Of a stretch of DNA of 64,000 nucleotides, positions 54,737 to 62,922 are shown one piece after another. The notes below the pieces were generated by a model. That model searched no databases. It was not told the origin of the DNA and saw nothing but the letters and a program-made list of their open reading frames with translations. How positions within the stretch are numbered: position 1 is the stretch's first letter; every line of letters starts with the position of its first letter. A program made the translations under genes and the position numbers. Origin of the DNA: Sphingobacteriales bacterium (GTDB taxonomy: Bacteria > Bacteroidota > Bacteroidia > Sphingobacteriales > Sphingobacteriaceae); NCBI GenBank assembly GCA_028288165.1, contig JAQBOG010000009.1, positions 84,110 through 148,109 of the forward strand, in the 5' to 3' direction.

Positions 54737-55600
54737 GAAATACAATAGCATTGAAAGACCACTAATTGTAGTCATAAGCATCATATTCTTAAAATTAGCC
54801 TCATTTTGTTTTTTTAAAACCTTAAATAGCCAGTTTAAGAATACTGCAAATACGGGTAAGGCGAACGCAAGGAAGATCCAAAAATTTTGAAGGGTATTTT
54901 TGTTGCTCCAATAAATGTATAATAATGAAGTTCCGGCAGCAAACAGCAGTGCAGAAATCATAAAGGTGCCTTTAATTCCGAGTAATAAACTTAGGGTTTT
55001 ATCCCCTCTTTTTCGATCTTCTTCATGTTGGTAAACTTGGGTTAATGGATAAGATGCGCCAATGAGACAAGAGCATATTAAGCCGGCGATAAAAAAATCC
55101 GAGCTAGATAACATAAATACACTTTGTTCGCTAACAGCGCTAAGAGTTGTCCAATAAACAAAACCTCCCTGGAAAATAAACACCACTAAAAAGCTAATAA
55201 TCGGATATTTTTTGAGTCGGATAGCGGGATGGCTGTATGCTTTTGATAGGAGTCCATAAATCAGCGTACTCAATGCAAATTCAAAGCTTATCAACAAGGA
55301 TAATAATATACCGATCATTTCAGTAAGCAGCGAAGTATAATACAAACTAATATCTACCTGAGGCGGTTTTTCCACCAAAGCAATGCTACCTTCATCTTTA
55401 TCAAAATAGCTGTTGTAACCGTTGCTTGCCGGATAGATAAATAGGTGCCAAATTATGAAAACAAGTATGGCATGGCTTATGTTGATTGCTGAGGCCTGAC
55501 TAATCGCGAAAAAATAGACCGGCATCAGGAAAAACGAAAAGGCAAACCTGAAGTGAATGAGGGCTGATTTGCTCGGAATAAGACTCTTTAAAAGTATCAC
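54713..55600 (-). CDS. UbiA-family prenyltransferase
   Basis: Integral-membrane prenyltransferase of 295 residues with about nine helices. The first Asp-rich motif is NSYFDKDEGS (about residues 63-72) and the second is EEDRKRGDKTLSLLLG (about 192-207), the positions expected in UbiA proteins that prenylate aromatic rings. It lies divergent from the type III polyketide synthase gene (55780), leaving a short shared promoter region. Likely substrate: a polyketide-derived phenol or quinone; not provable here. Confidence 0.85.
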   Translation of the reverse strand: MILLKSLIPSKSALIHFRFAFSFFLMPVYFFAISQASAINISHAILVFIIWHLFIYPASNGYNSYFDKDEGSIALVEKPPQVDISLYYTSLLTEMIGILLSLLISFEFALSTLIYGLLSKAYSHPAIRLKKYPIISFLVVFIFQGGFVYWTTLSAVSEQSVFMLSSSDFFIAGLICSCLIGASYPLTQVYQHEEDRKRGDKTLSLLLGIKGTFMISALLFAAGTSLLYIYWSNKNTLQNFWIFLAFALPVFAVFLNWLFKVLKKQNEANFKNMMLMTTISGLSMLLYFLLLCFKK

Positions 55601-55720
55601 CTTATTATTCTCGTTTTTATGTATTCTTAAAGTGTATTTTGGGTTATTTGTTTCTAAGTTACATAAAGAATAAGGTGTTTTAAATCTGGCCTTACTTAAA
55701 TGCGGTAACTATAATTAAAG

Positions 55721-55741
55721 TCCGCTTGACCAGTAGGCGGA
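55721..55741. promoter_or_regulatory. Short imperfect palindrome upstream of the PKS gene
   Basis: TCCGCTT (55721-55727) and AGGCGGA (55735-55741) pair with one G-U around a seven-base loop, in the divergent ubiA/PKS gap. It could be an operator, but the DNA alone does not decide this. Confidence 0.3.
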
Positions 55742-55779
55742 GCGAATTTTGTTGTGAAGTACAGATATTAATAACGTTT

Positions 55780-56892
55780 ATGAGCAGTTGCATTAGTGCT
55801 ATCGGTATAGCGAATCCTCCATTTAAAATATCACAACAAGCCATATACCCTTTTATGGTAAAAGCATTTGATTTGCAATCAAATGATGCTCAGAGATTGA
55901 AAAAGATATATGACCAATCTGGCATCAATTACCGGTATTCTGTGCTTTCTGACTTTGATGCCTTGAACAGCTCTAAACCCGCTTTTTTTCAGAATTCACC
56001 AGATCAACTATTTCCAGGAACCCGGCAACGCTTACTTATTTATGAGAAATGGGCTGCAGATATCGGCTGTAAAGCAGCTATGCATTGCTTTGAGCAACTA
56101 GGAAACAATATTGCTGATAAAATCACTCATGTCATTACAGTGAGTTGCACGGGTATGCATGCTCCAGGGCTTGATATCGAATTAGTTGAATTATTAAGTT
56201 TAAACAAGTCTACAGAACGAACTTGTATAAACTTTATGGGCTGTTACGGAGCAATCAATGCACTAAAAACCGCTGATTATATATGCCGGGCTGATGAAAG
56301 TGCAAAGGTATTGGTTGTTTCGGTAGAGCTTTGTACCTTACATTTTCAGAAAATAAGTACACTTGATAATTGGGTGTCGAACTCGCTTTTTTCTGATGGA
56401 GCAGCTGCCGTTTTAATAGAAAACAAAAATAATCGCCTAAGCAAGAACAGGTGCATGATTCTTGAGAATTTTTATACTGAATTTGTTCCCGAAGCAAAGG
56501 ATGATATGGGATGGTTAATTGGGGATTTTGGATTTGAAATGAAACTAAGCTCCAAAGTATCAAAACATGTAAAAAAACATATTAAGGATATCTGCGAAAA
56601 GCTGATGGAAAAAGTTGGCCTTACTTTAAAGGATGTCAGACAGTACGCCATTCATCCTGGAGGCCGTAGAATACTAGAAGCAGCTGAGGAATCATTAAAT
56701 ATATCTCCGGAAAGTAATCACTACAGTTATGATACCTTAAGAGATTTTGGAAATATGTCATCGGCTACGATCCTTTTTGTTTTGCAAAAAATTATGCAAC
56801 AAAAAGATAATGTAAATGAAAGCAGGATTTTGGGTGCAGCTTTTGGCCCTGGTCTTACTGTTGAAACAATGCTTTTAAAGCATTGCCATTAA
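55780..56892 (+). CDS. Type III polyketide synthase (chalcone/alkylresorcinol synthase-like)
   Basis: Homodimeric ketosynthase that extends an acyl-CoA with malonyl-CoA, 370 residues. All three catalytic residues are visible: Cys123 in VITVSCTGMHAPG, His292 in YAIHPGGRRILE, Asn325 in DFGNMSSATILF, and the closing AAFGPGLTVE. The N-terminus MSSCISAIGIANPPFK starts at ATG 55780; the longer frame to 55726 adds unconserved residues. First gene of PKS-flavoprotein-methyltransferase, divergent from UbiA. Product could be an alkylresorcinol, pyrone or phloroglucinol-like ring; not decided. Confidence 0.93.
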   Translation: MSSCISAIGIANPPFKISQQAIYPFMVKAFDLQSNDAQRLKKIYDQSGINYRYSVLSDFDALNSSKPAFFQNSPDQLFPGTRQRLLIYEKWAADIGCKAAMHCFEQLGNNIADKITHVITVSCTGMHAPGLDIELVELLSLNKSTERTCINFMGCYGAINALKTADYICRADESAKVLVVSVELCTLHFQKISTLDNWVSNSLFSDGAAAVLIENKNNRLSKNRCMILENFYTEFVPEAKDDMGWLIGDFGFEMKLSSKVSKHVKKHIKDICEKLMEKVGLTLKDVRQYAIHPGGRRILEAAEESLNISPESNHYSYDTLRDFGNMSSATILFVLQKIMQQKDNVNESRILGAAFGPGLTVETMLLKHCH

Positions 56893-56920
56893 TAAAATAG
56901 CATTCGAACCTATTAAGGAT

Positions 56921-58081
56921 ATGCTAGAAACGCAATCTCCAGTAAATAATAATCAGAATCAACCCGATATCATCATCATTGGTGGAGGCTTAGCAGGATT
57001 GTTCAATGCTTTATTGCTAAATAAAGCGGGGTATTCCGTTACCCTAATTGAAAAGAAAGCCTATCCATTTCATCGGGTTTGTGGTGAATATGTATCCAAC
57101 GAAGTACTTCCCTTTTTTAAGAGCTTAAATATTAATGTTCAGGATTTAGGTGCTTCGCAGATCAGCAAGGTTCAAATTACGTCGGTTTCTGGAAATAGCT
57201 TTTCGCGTAGTTTAGAATTGGGAGGATTTGGCATAAGCCGATATACATTTGATGACTATTTATACAAAAAGGCAAAGTCGGAAGGGGTAACCTTTCTTCT
57301 AAACACAAAAGTTGAAGATGTGATATTTGAAACAAATGAGTTCCAAGTAATCACAAATTCATTCACACTTACCAGCAAATTGGTAATCGGTTCGTTTGGA
57401 AAGCGTTCAAATTTGGATCAGAAATTAAACAGGGCTTTTTTTATGAAACGAAGTCCATATGTCGGGGTAAAATATCACATTAAAGCTGACTTTCCGAATG
57501 ATTTAGTTCAATTGAACAATTTCAAAAACGGTTATTGTGGGATTGTGCGTGTTGAAGACGACGTTTATAACGTGTGCTACTTAGTACATCGTGATGAATT
57601 AAAAAAATATCATACTGTGCCTGATCTAGAAAAGGAATCTTTATACAAAAATCCCTTCTTAAAAGGAGTTTTTGAACAAGCTGAATTTTTATGGAATAAG
57701 CCCAAAGTAATTAACGAGATATCTTTCGAAAAAAAGCAACCGATAGAAAATCATATTTTTATGAGTGGCGATACTGCAGGGATGATTACGCCACTTTGTG
57801 GCAATGGAATGAGTATGGGGATACATTCCGCTAAAATATTGTCAGAAAGCATCATAAAATTTTATAATCCTCATAACTTTACGCTAGGCAACAGACAGCT
57901 GCTGGAGGAAGAATACACTAATAATTGGAATAGCTTGTTTAGTAAAAGATTATTTATGGGCAGGCAATTGCAAAACCTATTTGGTAACAACTTAACAACT
58001 AACTTTGCAATCAATGCGCTGAAAGCTATCCCTCTAGTAGCAGATTACCTCATTAGCAAAACACATGGTAAACCTTTTTAA
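56921..58081 (+). CDS. FAD-dependent oxidoreductase (geranylgeranyl reductase-like)
   Basis: Flavoprotein of the geranylgeranyl-reductase/UbiH-like group, 386 residues. FAD motif PDIIIIGGGLAGLFNALLL near residue 13-32, the arginine-containing HRVCGEYVSNEVL, and the GD-type site MSGDTAGMITPLCGNGMSMG near 280. It may hydroxylate or reduce the polyketide ring or its prenyl chain. Starts 28 bases after the PKS stop, so co-transcribed. Confidence 0.9.
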   Translation: MLETQSPVNNNQNQPDIIIIGGGLAGLFNALLLNKAGYSVTLIEKKAYPFHRVCGEYVSNEVLPFFKSLNINVQDLGASQISKVQITSVSGNSFSRSLELGGFGISRYTFDDYLYKKAKSEGVTFLLNTKVEDVIFETNEFQVITNSFTLTSKLVIGSFGKRSNLDQKLNRAFFMKRSPYVGVKYHIKADFPNDLVQLNNFKNGYCGIVRVEDDVYNVCYLVHRDELKKYHTVPDLEKESLYKNPFLKGVFEQAEFLWNKPKVINEISFEKKQPIENHIFMSGDTAGMITPLCGNGMSMGIHSAKILSESIIKFYNPHNFTLGNRQLLEEEYTNNWNSLFSKRLFMGRQLQNLFGNNLTTNFAINALKAIPLVADYLISKTHGKPF

Positions 58082-58096
58082 TGCCGATATTTAGAC

Positions 58097-58792
58097 ATGC
58101 CCGATTTAAGTAAGCGAAGTAAGGAAACCGAAATCATGGACAATTTCCTGCTAGATCATGATCAGATTGATGGGGCACTAGATGAGTTGGAGGTTATCAA
58201 TACGTGGCTAGGTGGTTTCCAGGTTATTATAAATGGCCTTGAAAAATTGAAGCTTACTGGCAACGTACACATTGCAGATTGGGGATGCGGCGGTGGCGAT
58301 ATGCTGAGGCTATTAAGTAAATGGGCTAAAAAGAAAAACATTGCGGTAAAACTTACGGGTATAGATGCCACTCATTCAGCGGTGGAATATGCTAGTGCTA
58401 AGTCAAAAGAATATCCTGAAATTGATATCATTCTGGCGAATGTTATAGAAGAAATGGAAAAAGTTCCGAAAAGTGATGTAGTTATTTCGACGCTGTTTAC
58501 ACACCATTTTGATGATGAAAGTTGGGTTGAGCTAATTACAAATATGTATTTTTCTGCACGAAAGGCGGTGATAATCAATGATATTCACCGCCATTGGTTG
58601 GCCTACCACTCTATTAATTTATTAACGGGTTTGTTCTCTAAATCAAAAATGGTTAAAAATGATGCAGGCCTTTCTGTTCTAAGAAGCTTTAAAAAATCTG
58701 AATTGAAGGCATTACTAAGCCTGGCGGGTATTAGGAACTATAAAATTAGATGGATGTGGGCGTTTAGATGGCAGATAATCATTTATAAATAA
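58097..58792 (+). CDS. SAM-dependent methyltransferase in polyketide cluster
   Basis: Class I methyltransferase, 231 residues. SAM motif ADWGCGGGDMLRLL near residue 58-71, acidic VKLTGIDATHSAVEYA, post-motif VVISTLFTHHFDDESW. It has the small-molecule type look of ring-methylating enzymes. It follows the flavoprotein by 15 bases, so it is the third gene of the operon and probably tailors the same product. Confidence 0.9.
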   Translation: MPDLSKRSKETEIMDNFLLDHDQIDGALDELEVINTWLGGFQVIINGLEKLKLTGNVHIADWGCGGGDMLRLLSKWAKKKNIAVKLTGIDATHSAVEYASAKSKEYPEIDIILANVIEEMEKVPKSDVVISTLFTHHFDDESWVELITNMYFSARKAVIINDIHRHWLAYHSINLLTGLFSKSKMVKNDAGLSVLRSFKKSELKALLSLAGIRNYKIRWMWAFRWQIIIYK

Positions 58793-58893
58793 AGCGGTAT
58801 CAACTCATTTAGCAGGTTTGTTGATTTGGTAGGTATCATTAACTTCGGCCATATTTGTTTAATAAGAATTCGATTAGTATGCTTTTATTAAAC

Positions 58894-58983
58894 TTGCTAA
58901 GTTTGCGTTAGGGATTGTAGTGAAAATCCTTTTTGCACCCTTCGCAAAAAGATTGCAACGGAAAGCCCGCCCGAACGCCCAAA
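58894..58983 (+). repeat. R1 dispersed element, copy F
   Basis: TTGCTAAGTTTGCGTTAGGG at the left, GCCCGCCCGAACGCCC at the right; central hairpin TTTTTGC/GCAAAAA with loop ACCCTTC, flanked by the half-repeats GATTGTAGTGAAAATCC and GATTGCAACGGAAAGCC. One of the cleanest copies. It is in the 350-base gap 58793-59142, which also holds a TTTCGACTTCGCTTAACATGAC block near 59029-59050, a known-type scattered repeat; nothing else is seen. Confidence 0.85.
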
Positions 58984-59142
58984 AGCTTATATGGATATTA
59001 AAAATTCACTCAGCGTTCACCATTTAAGTTTCGACTTCGCTTAACATGACCAAATCTTTAGTCCAATACTCGAATGATCAAACCTGCTATAAAGTATGCT
59101 AGGGTCTCAATACTCATATCTCATAATCATATCTAATAAAAA

Positions 59143-60183
59143 ATGAAACTCCGGGTACTTGTTTTTATTAATGCCTTAGCTGTTGCTTTATCATTGGGAA
59201 TTTTCAATTACTATTTCCAAAGTAGTTGGTACAATCTTTTTATAACCTTCAGCATCACCTTAATAATTAGTTTTGTGGTGTTTTATTACTTAATAGAACG
59301 CTATGTATACAGTAAAATAAAGTTGATTTACAAGCTGATACACAATTTGAAATTGGGCAAAGATTTGAAGGATGCTTTAGGTGAGCATGTAAGCGATGAC
59401 CCTATAAATGATGTGGAATATGAGGTGAAAGAGTGGGCAAGAGATAAGAAGAAAGAGATTGATGCCTTAAAAATGCAGGAACAGTTTCGGCGGGAGTTTT
59501 TGTCTAATATGTCACATGAATTTAAAACGCCTTTATTTGCTATTCAGGGCTATATTGATGCAGTTTTAGACGGTATGGACGATCCTGAGATGGCAAAACA
59601 GTTTTTGGAAAAGGCATCAAAGAATATTGATCGGTTGAGTATTCTGATTAATGATCTTGATTCAATATCAAAATTGGAACGTGGGGAGATTGTGGTTAAT
59701 TATGAACGGTTTGACTTATCGTTGCTGATACAAGAAGTAATAGAGTCTATGGATTTGAAAGAAAAGAAATATCAAATTCGCCTTGCATATAAAGACAAGA
59801 GTGGCTCACCAGTTTGGGTTTGGGCAGACGTTGAAAAAGTACGTCAAGTTTTAGTGAACCTTGTAGACAATGCCTTCAAGTACGGCCGCCAACACGGAAA
59901 AACTACCATTAGGACATATGAACTTCATAATCAGATTTTAGTAGAGGTTACGGACAATGGAACAGGGATTGACGAAAAGTATTTACCAAGATTATTTGAG
60001 CGTTTTTACAGAACAGACGAAAGCAGATCCAGACAAATTGGCGGATCTGGTTTAGGCCTTGCCATTGTAAAACACCTGCTTGAGGCACAAGAGCAAACCA
60101 TTACGGTAAGAAGCACTTTAGGAATCGGTACTACCTTTGGCTTTACACTACAAATGGATCAGGAAAACAAGTTACCACTTTAA
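59143..60183 (+). CDS. Sensor histidine kinase (PhoR-like)
   Basis: Membrane histidine kinase, 346 residues. Two helices near residues 4-24 and 30-52 with almost no extracytoplasmic loop, a short linker, HisKA FLSNMSHEFKTPLFAIQGY, and HATPase with VLVNLVDNAFKYG (N box), VEVTDNGTGIDEKYLPRLFERF (G1/F) and GGSGLGLAIV (G2). No response regulator is next to it. Genes for a PhoU-like protein and a PiT phosphate transporter follow, so phosphate sensing is a fair guess. Confidence 0.92.
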   Translation: MKLRVLVFINALAVALSLGIFNYYFQSSWYNLFITFSITLIISFVVFYYLIERYVYSKIKLIYKLIHNLKLGKDLKDALGEHVSDDPINDVEYEVKEWARDKKKEIDALKMQEQFRREFLSNMSHEFKTPLFAIQGYIDAVLDGMDDPEMAKQFLEKASKNIDRLSILINDLDSISKLERGEIVVNYERFDLSLLIQEVIESMDLKEKKYQIRLAYKDKSGSPVWVWADVEKVRQVLVNLVDNAFKYGRQHGKTTIRTYELHNQILVEVTDNGTGIDEKYLPRLFERFYRTDESRSRQIGGSGLGLAIVKHLLEAQEQTITVRSTLGIGTTFGFTLQMDQENKLPL

Positions 60184-60206
60184 CTAAAGTTAACATTAAC
60201 TTAACA
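60180..60206. promoter_or_regulatory. Triple TTAAC(A/T) box, 10/11-base spacing
   Basis: TTAACT starts at 60180, then TTAACA at 60190 and 60201: spacings of 10 and 11, identical to the array at 50767. It overlaps the end of the kinase gene and precedes the PhoU-like gene. TTAACA direct repeats with about 11-base phase are the known form of PhoP (Pho-box) sites in Bacillus; in this phylum the match is only suggestive. Confidence 0.6.
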
Positions 60207-60215
60207 TTGCGTTAG

Positions 60216-60223
60216 TAAGTTTG
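60216..60223 (+). promoter_or_regulatory. Bacteroidota -7 element (TAAGTTTG)
   Basis: TAAGTTTG fits TAnnTTTG, 22 bases before the ATG of the PhoU-like gene, just past the triple TTAAC array, hence a candidate regulated promoter. Confidence 0.5.
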
Positions 60224-60244
60224 TAAAAATTTAAATTTCCAAAA

Positions 60245-60892
60245 ATGTCATTAAATAGCATTTTCCAGTACTTTATACCCAAGGATAAAAAGTTTTTTCC
60301 ATTGTTGGAGAAAGACAGCGCTAACCTGATTGTGATGGCCGAACGTTTAACTGAAGCTGTTAACACAGCCGATTTAAATCGCCGATCAGAATTATACAAA
60401 GAAATTGAAGATTTGGAACATGTTGGAGATGAGATCACTCACCAAATACATCTGGAATTAAGTAAGAATTTCATTACTCCGTTTGATAGAGAAGACATCC
60501 ATCAGTTAGCGAGTGCTATTGATGATGTAGCAGATTACATTCATGGTTCTGCAAGTAGAATGAACCTGTATAAGGTTTATGATATTACTCAACCAATTAA
60601 AGATTTAGCTGATTTGATATTGCAAGCTTGTCAGGATTTAGATAAAGCAATCCGTGAACTTCGTGATTTAAAAAATATCAGAAACATTGCAGATTCTTGC
60701 GTAAGGATAAATAGCATAGAAAACAAAGCAGATTATGTTTTTGATAAAGCAGTAGGTGAATTGTTTGAGTATGAGAAGGATGCTGTTAACTTGATTAAAT
60801 ACAAAGAAGTTTTAGGTGCACTTGAAACCGCTACTGATATGTGTGAAGATGCAGCTAATGTTTTGGAATCTATTTTAGTTAAACACGCTTAG
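60245..60892 (+). CDS. DUF47 (PhoU-like) phosphate transport accessory protein
   Basis: 215-residue helical-bundle protein of the DUF47 family, related to PhoU. Conserved helix signatures: ELYKEIEDLEHVGDEITHQIH, FITPFDREDIHQLASAIDDVADYI (the E/D-rich metal site) and ENKADYVFDKAVGELFEYEKD. It works with PiT transporters in other bacteria, and the PiT gene follows by 27 bases. Most likely adjusts phosphate uptake. Confidence 0.93.
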   Translation: MSLNSIFQYFIPKDKKFFPLLEKDSANLIVMAERLTEAVNTADLNRRSELYKEIEDLEHVGDEITHQIHLELSKNFITPFDREDIHQLASAIDDVADYIHGSASRMNLYKVYDITQPIKDLADLILQACQDLDKAIRELRDLKNIRNIADSCVRINSIENKADYVFDKAVGELFEYEKDAVNLIKYKEVLGALETATDMCEDAANVLESILVKHA

Positions 60893-60919
60893 GCTATTAT
60901 TTAAGCTACAAACCAAAAC

Positions 60920-61978
60920 ATGGGTTTATCATTATTAATTCTAGTCATTGTACTTGCACTGATTTTCGACTATATCAACGGTTTTCATGATGCAGCAAAC
61001 TCTATTGCTACAGTTGTTTCAACTAAAGTGCTTTCTCCTTTTCAAGCAGTAATATGGGCTGCTTTCTTCAACTTTCTTGCATACCTTATTTTCAATTTGA
61101 ATGTTGCTGATACAGTTGCAAAAACTGTAAACACGCTCCAAATAGACCTATGGGTGATTTTGGCAGGTATAATCGCTGCCATTTGCTGGAATTTGTTAAC
61201 CTGGTGGTTTGGAATTCCTTCGAGTTCATCACATACCTTAATTGGTGGTTTAGCCGGAGCAGCTATTGCTCATGGTGGCTTAAGTGTGGTCAACTTACCA
61301 GTATTAGGAAAAATCATTGCATTCATTTTTATTGCTCCCTTTGTTGGTTTGATAATCGCCTATTTCATCACCGTGTTGATTATTAACATCTGCAAGCGGG
61401 CGAACCCAAGCAAAGCGGAGTGGTGGTTTAGAAAACTTCAATTAGTTTCATCTGCTTTATTCAGTTTAGGGCATGGTGGTAATGATGCACAAAAAGTAAT
61501 GGGCTTAATTGCTGCTGCGGTTATTGTATATCTAAAAGACGCTCACGGGCTAGGTCAGCAAATACCAAGCTGGTTACATATCGGTTATTCAATTTTAGAT
61601 GGGAAGGTTAAAATTAACCATATTCCAGAATGGATACCATTGGCATGTTATACTTCAATAGCATTAGGAACCATGAGCGGCGGTTGGAAAATCGTGAAGA
61701 CTATGGGTTCTAAAATTACGAAAGTAACGCCTTTAGAAGGCGTTGCAGCAGAAACAGCCGGAGCAATTACATTATTTGTAACGGAGCACTTTAAGATTCC
61801 AGTTTCTACTACGCATACCATTACCGGATCTATTATTGGTGTGGGTTTAAGCAAACGTATTTCTGCTGTTAGATGGGGAGTTACCGTAAGCTTATTATGG
61901 GCTTGGGTGCTTACAATTCCTGTTTCTGCAACTCTTTCTGCATTAATATATTTTATTATTAAGTTGTTTGTAAAATAA
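60920..61978 (+). CDS. pit: PiT family inorganic phosphate transporter
   Basis: Low-affinity phosphate:cation symporter, 352 residues, with about ten helices. Signature sequences: DYINGFHDAANSIATVVST near the N-terminus, LGHGGNDAQKVMG in the second repeat and PVSTTHTITGSIIGVG in the last part. Inverted-repeat topology is apparent from the pair GFHDAANSIA/GHGGNDAQK. It is followed by a strong terminator. Confidence 0.95.
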   Translation: MGLSLLILVIVLALIFDYINGFHDAANSIATVVSTKVLSPFQAVIWAAFFNFLAYLIFNLNVADTVAKTVNTLQIDLWVILAGIIAAICWNLLTWWFGIPSSSSHTLIGGLAGAAIAHGGLSVVNLPVLGKIIAFIFIAPFVGLIIAYFITVLIINICKRANPSKAEWWFRKLQLVSSALFSLGHGGNDAQKVMGLIAAAVIVYLKDAHGLGQQIPSWLHIGYSILDGKVKINHIPEWIPLACYTSIALGTMSGGWKIVKTMGSKITKVTPLEGVAAETAGAITLFVTEHFKIPVSTTHTITGSIIGVGLSKRISAVRWGVTVSLLWAWVLTIPVSATLSALIYFIIKLFVK

Positions 61979-61997
61979 ATACAACTCTAGTTATAAG

Positions 61998-62026
61998 CAA
62001 AGCCGGTATCGAAAGTGCCGGCTTTG
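61998..62026 (+). terminator. Terminator after pit
   Basis: CAAAGCCGG (61998-62006) pairs with CCGGCTTTG (62018-62026) around an 11-base loop, followed by a T-rich run. Serves the phoU-like/pit operon. Confidence 0.8.
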
Positions 62027-62078
62027 TTGTTTTAAATAGTTTTTTGGATATTCCGAATAACTATCGTTTTATAAGATA

Positions 62079-62162
62079 TGCTAGATGCGTTAGAGGGTGT
62101 AATGAAAATCCTTTTACTTCTCCAGTAAAAGATTGTAATGAAACACTCGCCCGAACGCCCAC
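62079..62162 (+). repeat. R1 dispersed element, copy G
   Basis: TGCTAGATGCGTTAGAGGGTG at the left, CGCCCGAACGCCCAC at the right, middle stem CTTTTACT/AGTAAAAG around TCTCC. The stem sequence is unlike copies C and F yet pairs perfectly, so pairing is kept. It sits between the pit terminator and a convergent gene. Confidence 0.8.
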
Positions 62163-62192
62163 ATTCTTCTTATTTGCATTTTTCTAATAGTT

Positions 62193-62809
62193 CTAAACAA
62201 CCTTTTTCTCCCAATGAGGTGCAATCGGATCTTTTGATTGGTAGGCTGAATATTTTTCGGCAGCTTCTTCTAACATCGGTTTTGCTTTGCTTTTGCCACC
62301 TCCAAATGCTTCCGGAGTATAAAAAGTGTTTTGGCCAATAATGAAATACGGACGAGGATTTGCCGGGTCAATTGCCTTTGATTTTGCAAGTACAGCATTT
62401 GCTTCGCTAATTAAACCTAATCTTGAAGGTGATCAACACTCATTTTCATGTATTGGGCAAATCCTTTTAGCGCAAGAATTTCGCTGTTGTTTGTCGAAAT
62501 ACCGTCTGCCTTGTTAACCTGATCTAATACTTTATCAAATATTGCGTCCTTTTTAGATTGATCAGCCGAGGTAAGTGCCGTAAACAAATTTGCATAAGCT
62601 GCATAATAGGTTGGTAGCCATTGCTTCGTTTCTACATTCGCAACACGTTCAAAGTAATTTGCTGCAGCTAAAAAATTTTGCTCATCTCTGGCGGAATCAA
62701 GCATCGCTACTCCCTTTTTCATCGCTGTTGTGTACTTATCGGTTTGAGCAGATGCAAAACCAGATATCAGCATCAATGCAATAAATAATGTGTTTTTAAT
62801 AGTTTTCAT
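62193..62809 (-). pseudogene. Exported helical-repeat protein, frameshifted
   Basis: The minus-strand frame starts at ATG 62807-62809 (MKTIKNTLFIALMLISGFASA, signal peptide) and reads to KMSVDHLQD with a stop at 62417-62419. In another frame the expected continuation is present: SRLGLISEANAVLAKS, PRPYFIIGQNTFYTPEAFGGGKSKA, and end APHWEKKVV at 62193. GAT-CA-CCTTCAAGA around 62428-62434 would read through with one base added or two removed. The FYTPEAFGGGKxKA motif is that of a widespread exported Bacteroidota family. It may be a real loss or a sequencing error. The longer open frame to 62926 reads repeat DNA. Confidence 0.75.
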
Positions 62810-62818
62810 GTTTGTTGG

Positions 62819-62922
62819 TTTTATGGTTGTAAGTTCTATGTTGTGGGTTGTGAGTTGTGGGTTGAAGGTTGTAAGTCCAGTTGCTAGAAGCTGATAGCTG
62901 ACTGCTGATAGCTCAAAGCTCA
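62819..62922. repeat. R3/R2 dispersed repeat block
   Basis: About 60 bases of GTAAGTTCTATGTTGTGGGTTGTGAG-like units (R3), followed by AGCTGATAGCTGACTGCTGATAGCTCAAAGCTC (R2). They lie between the frameshifted gene and the TonB receptor fragment, so a stray open frame here is not a real N-terminus. Confidence 0.75.

Noticed and set aside
62138..62517. Plus-strand open frames opposite the frameshifted gene
   Set aside because: They are antisense to coding sequence that matches a known family on the minus strand.
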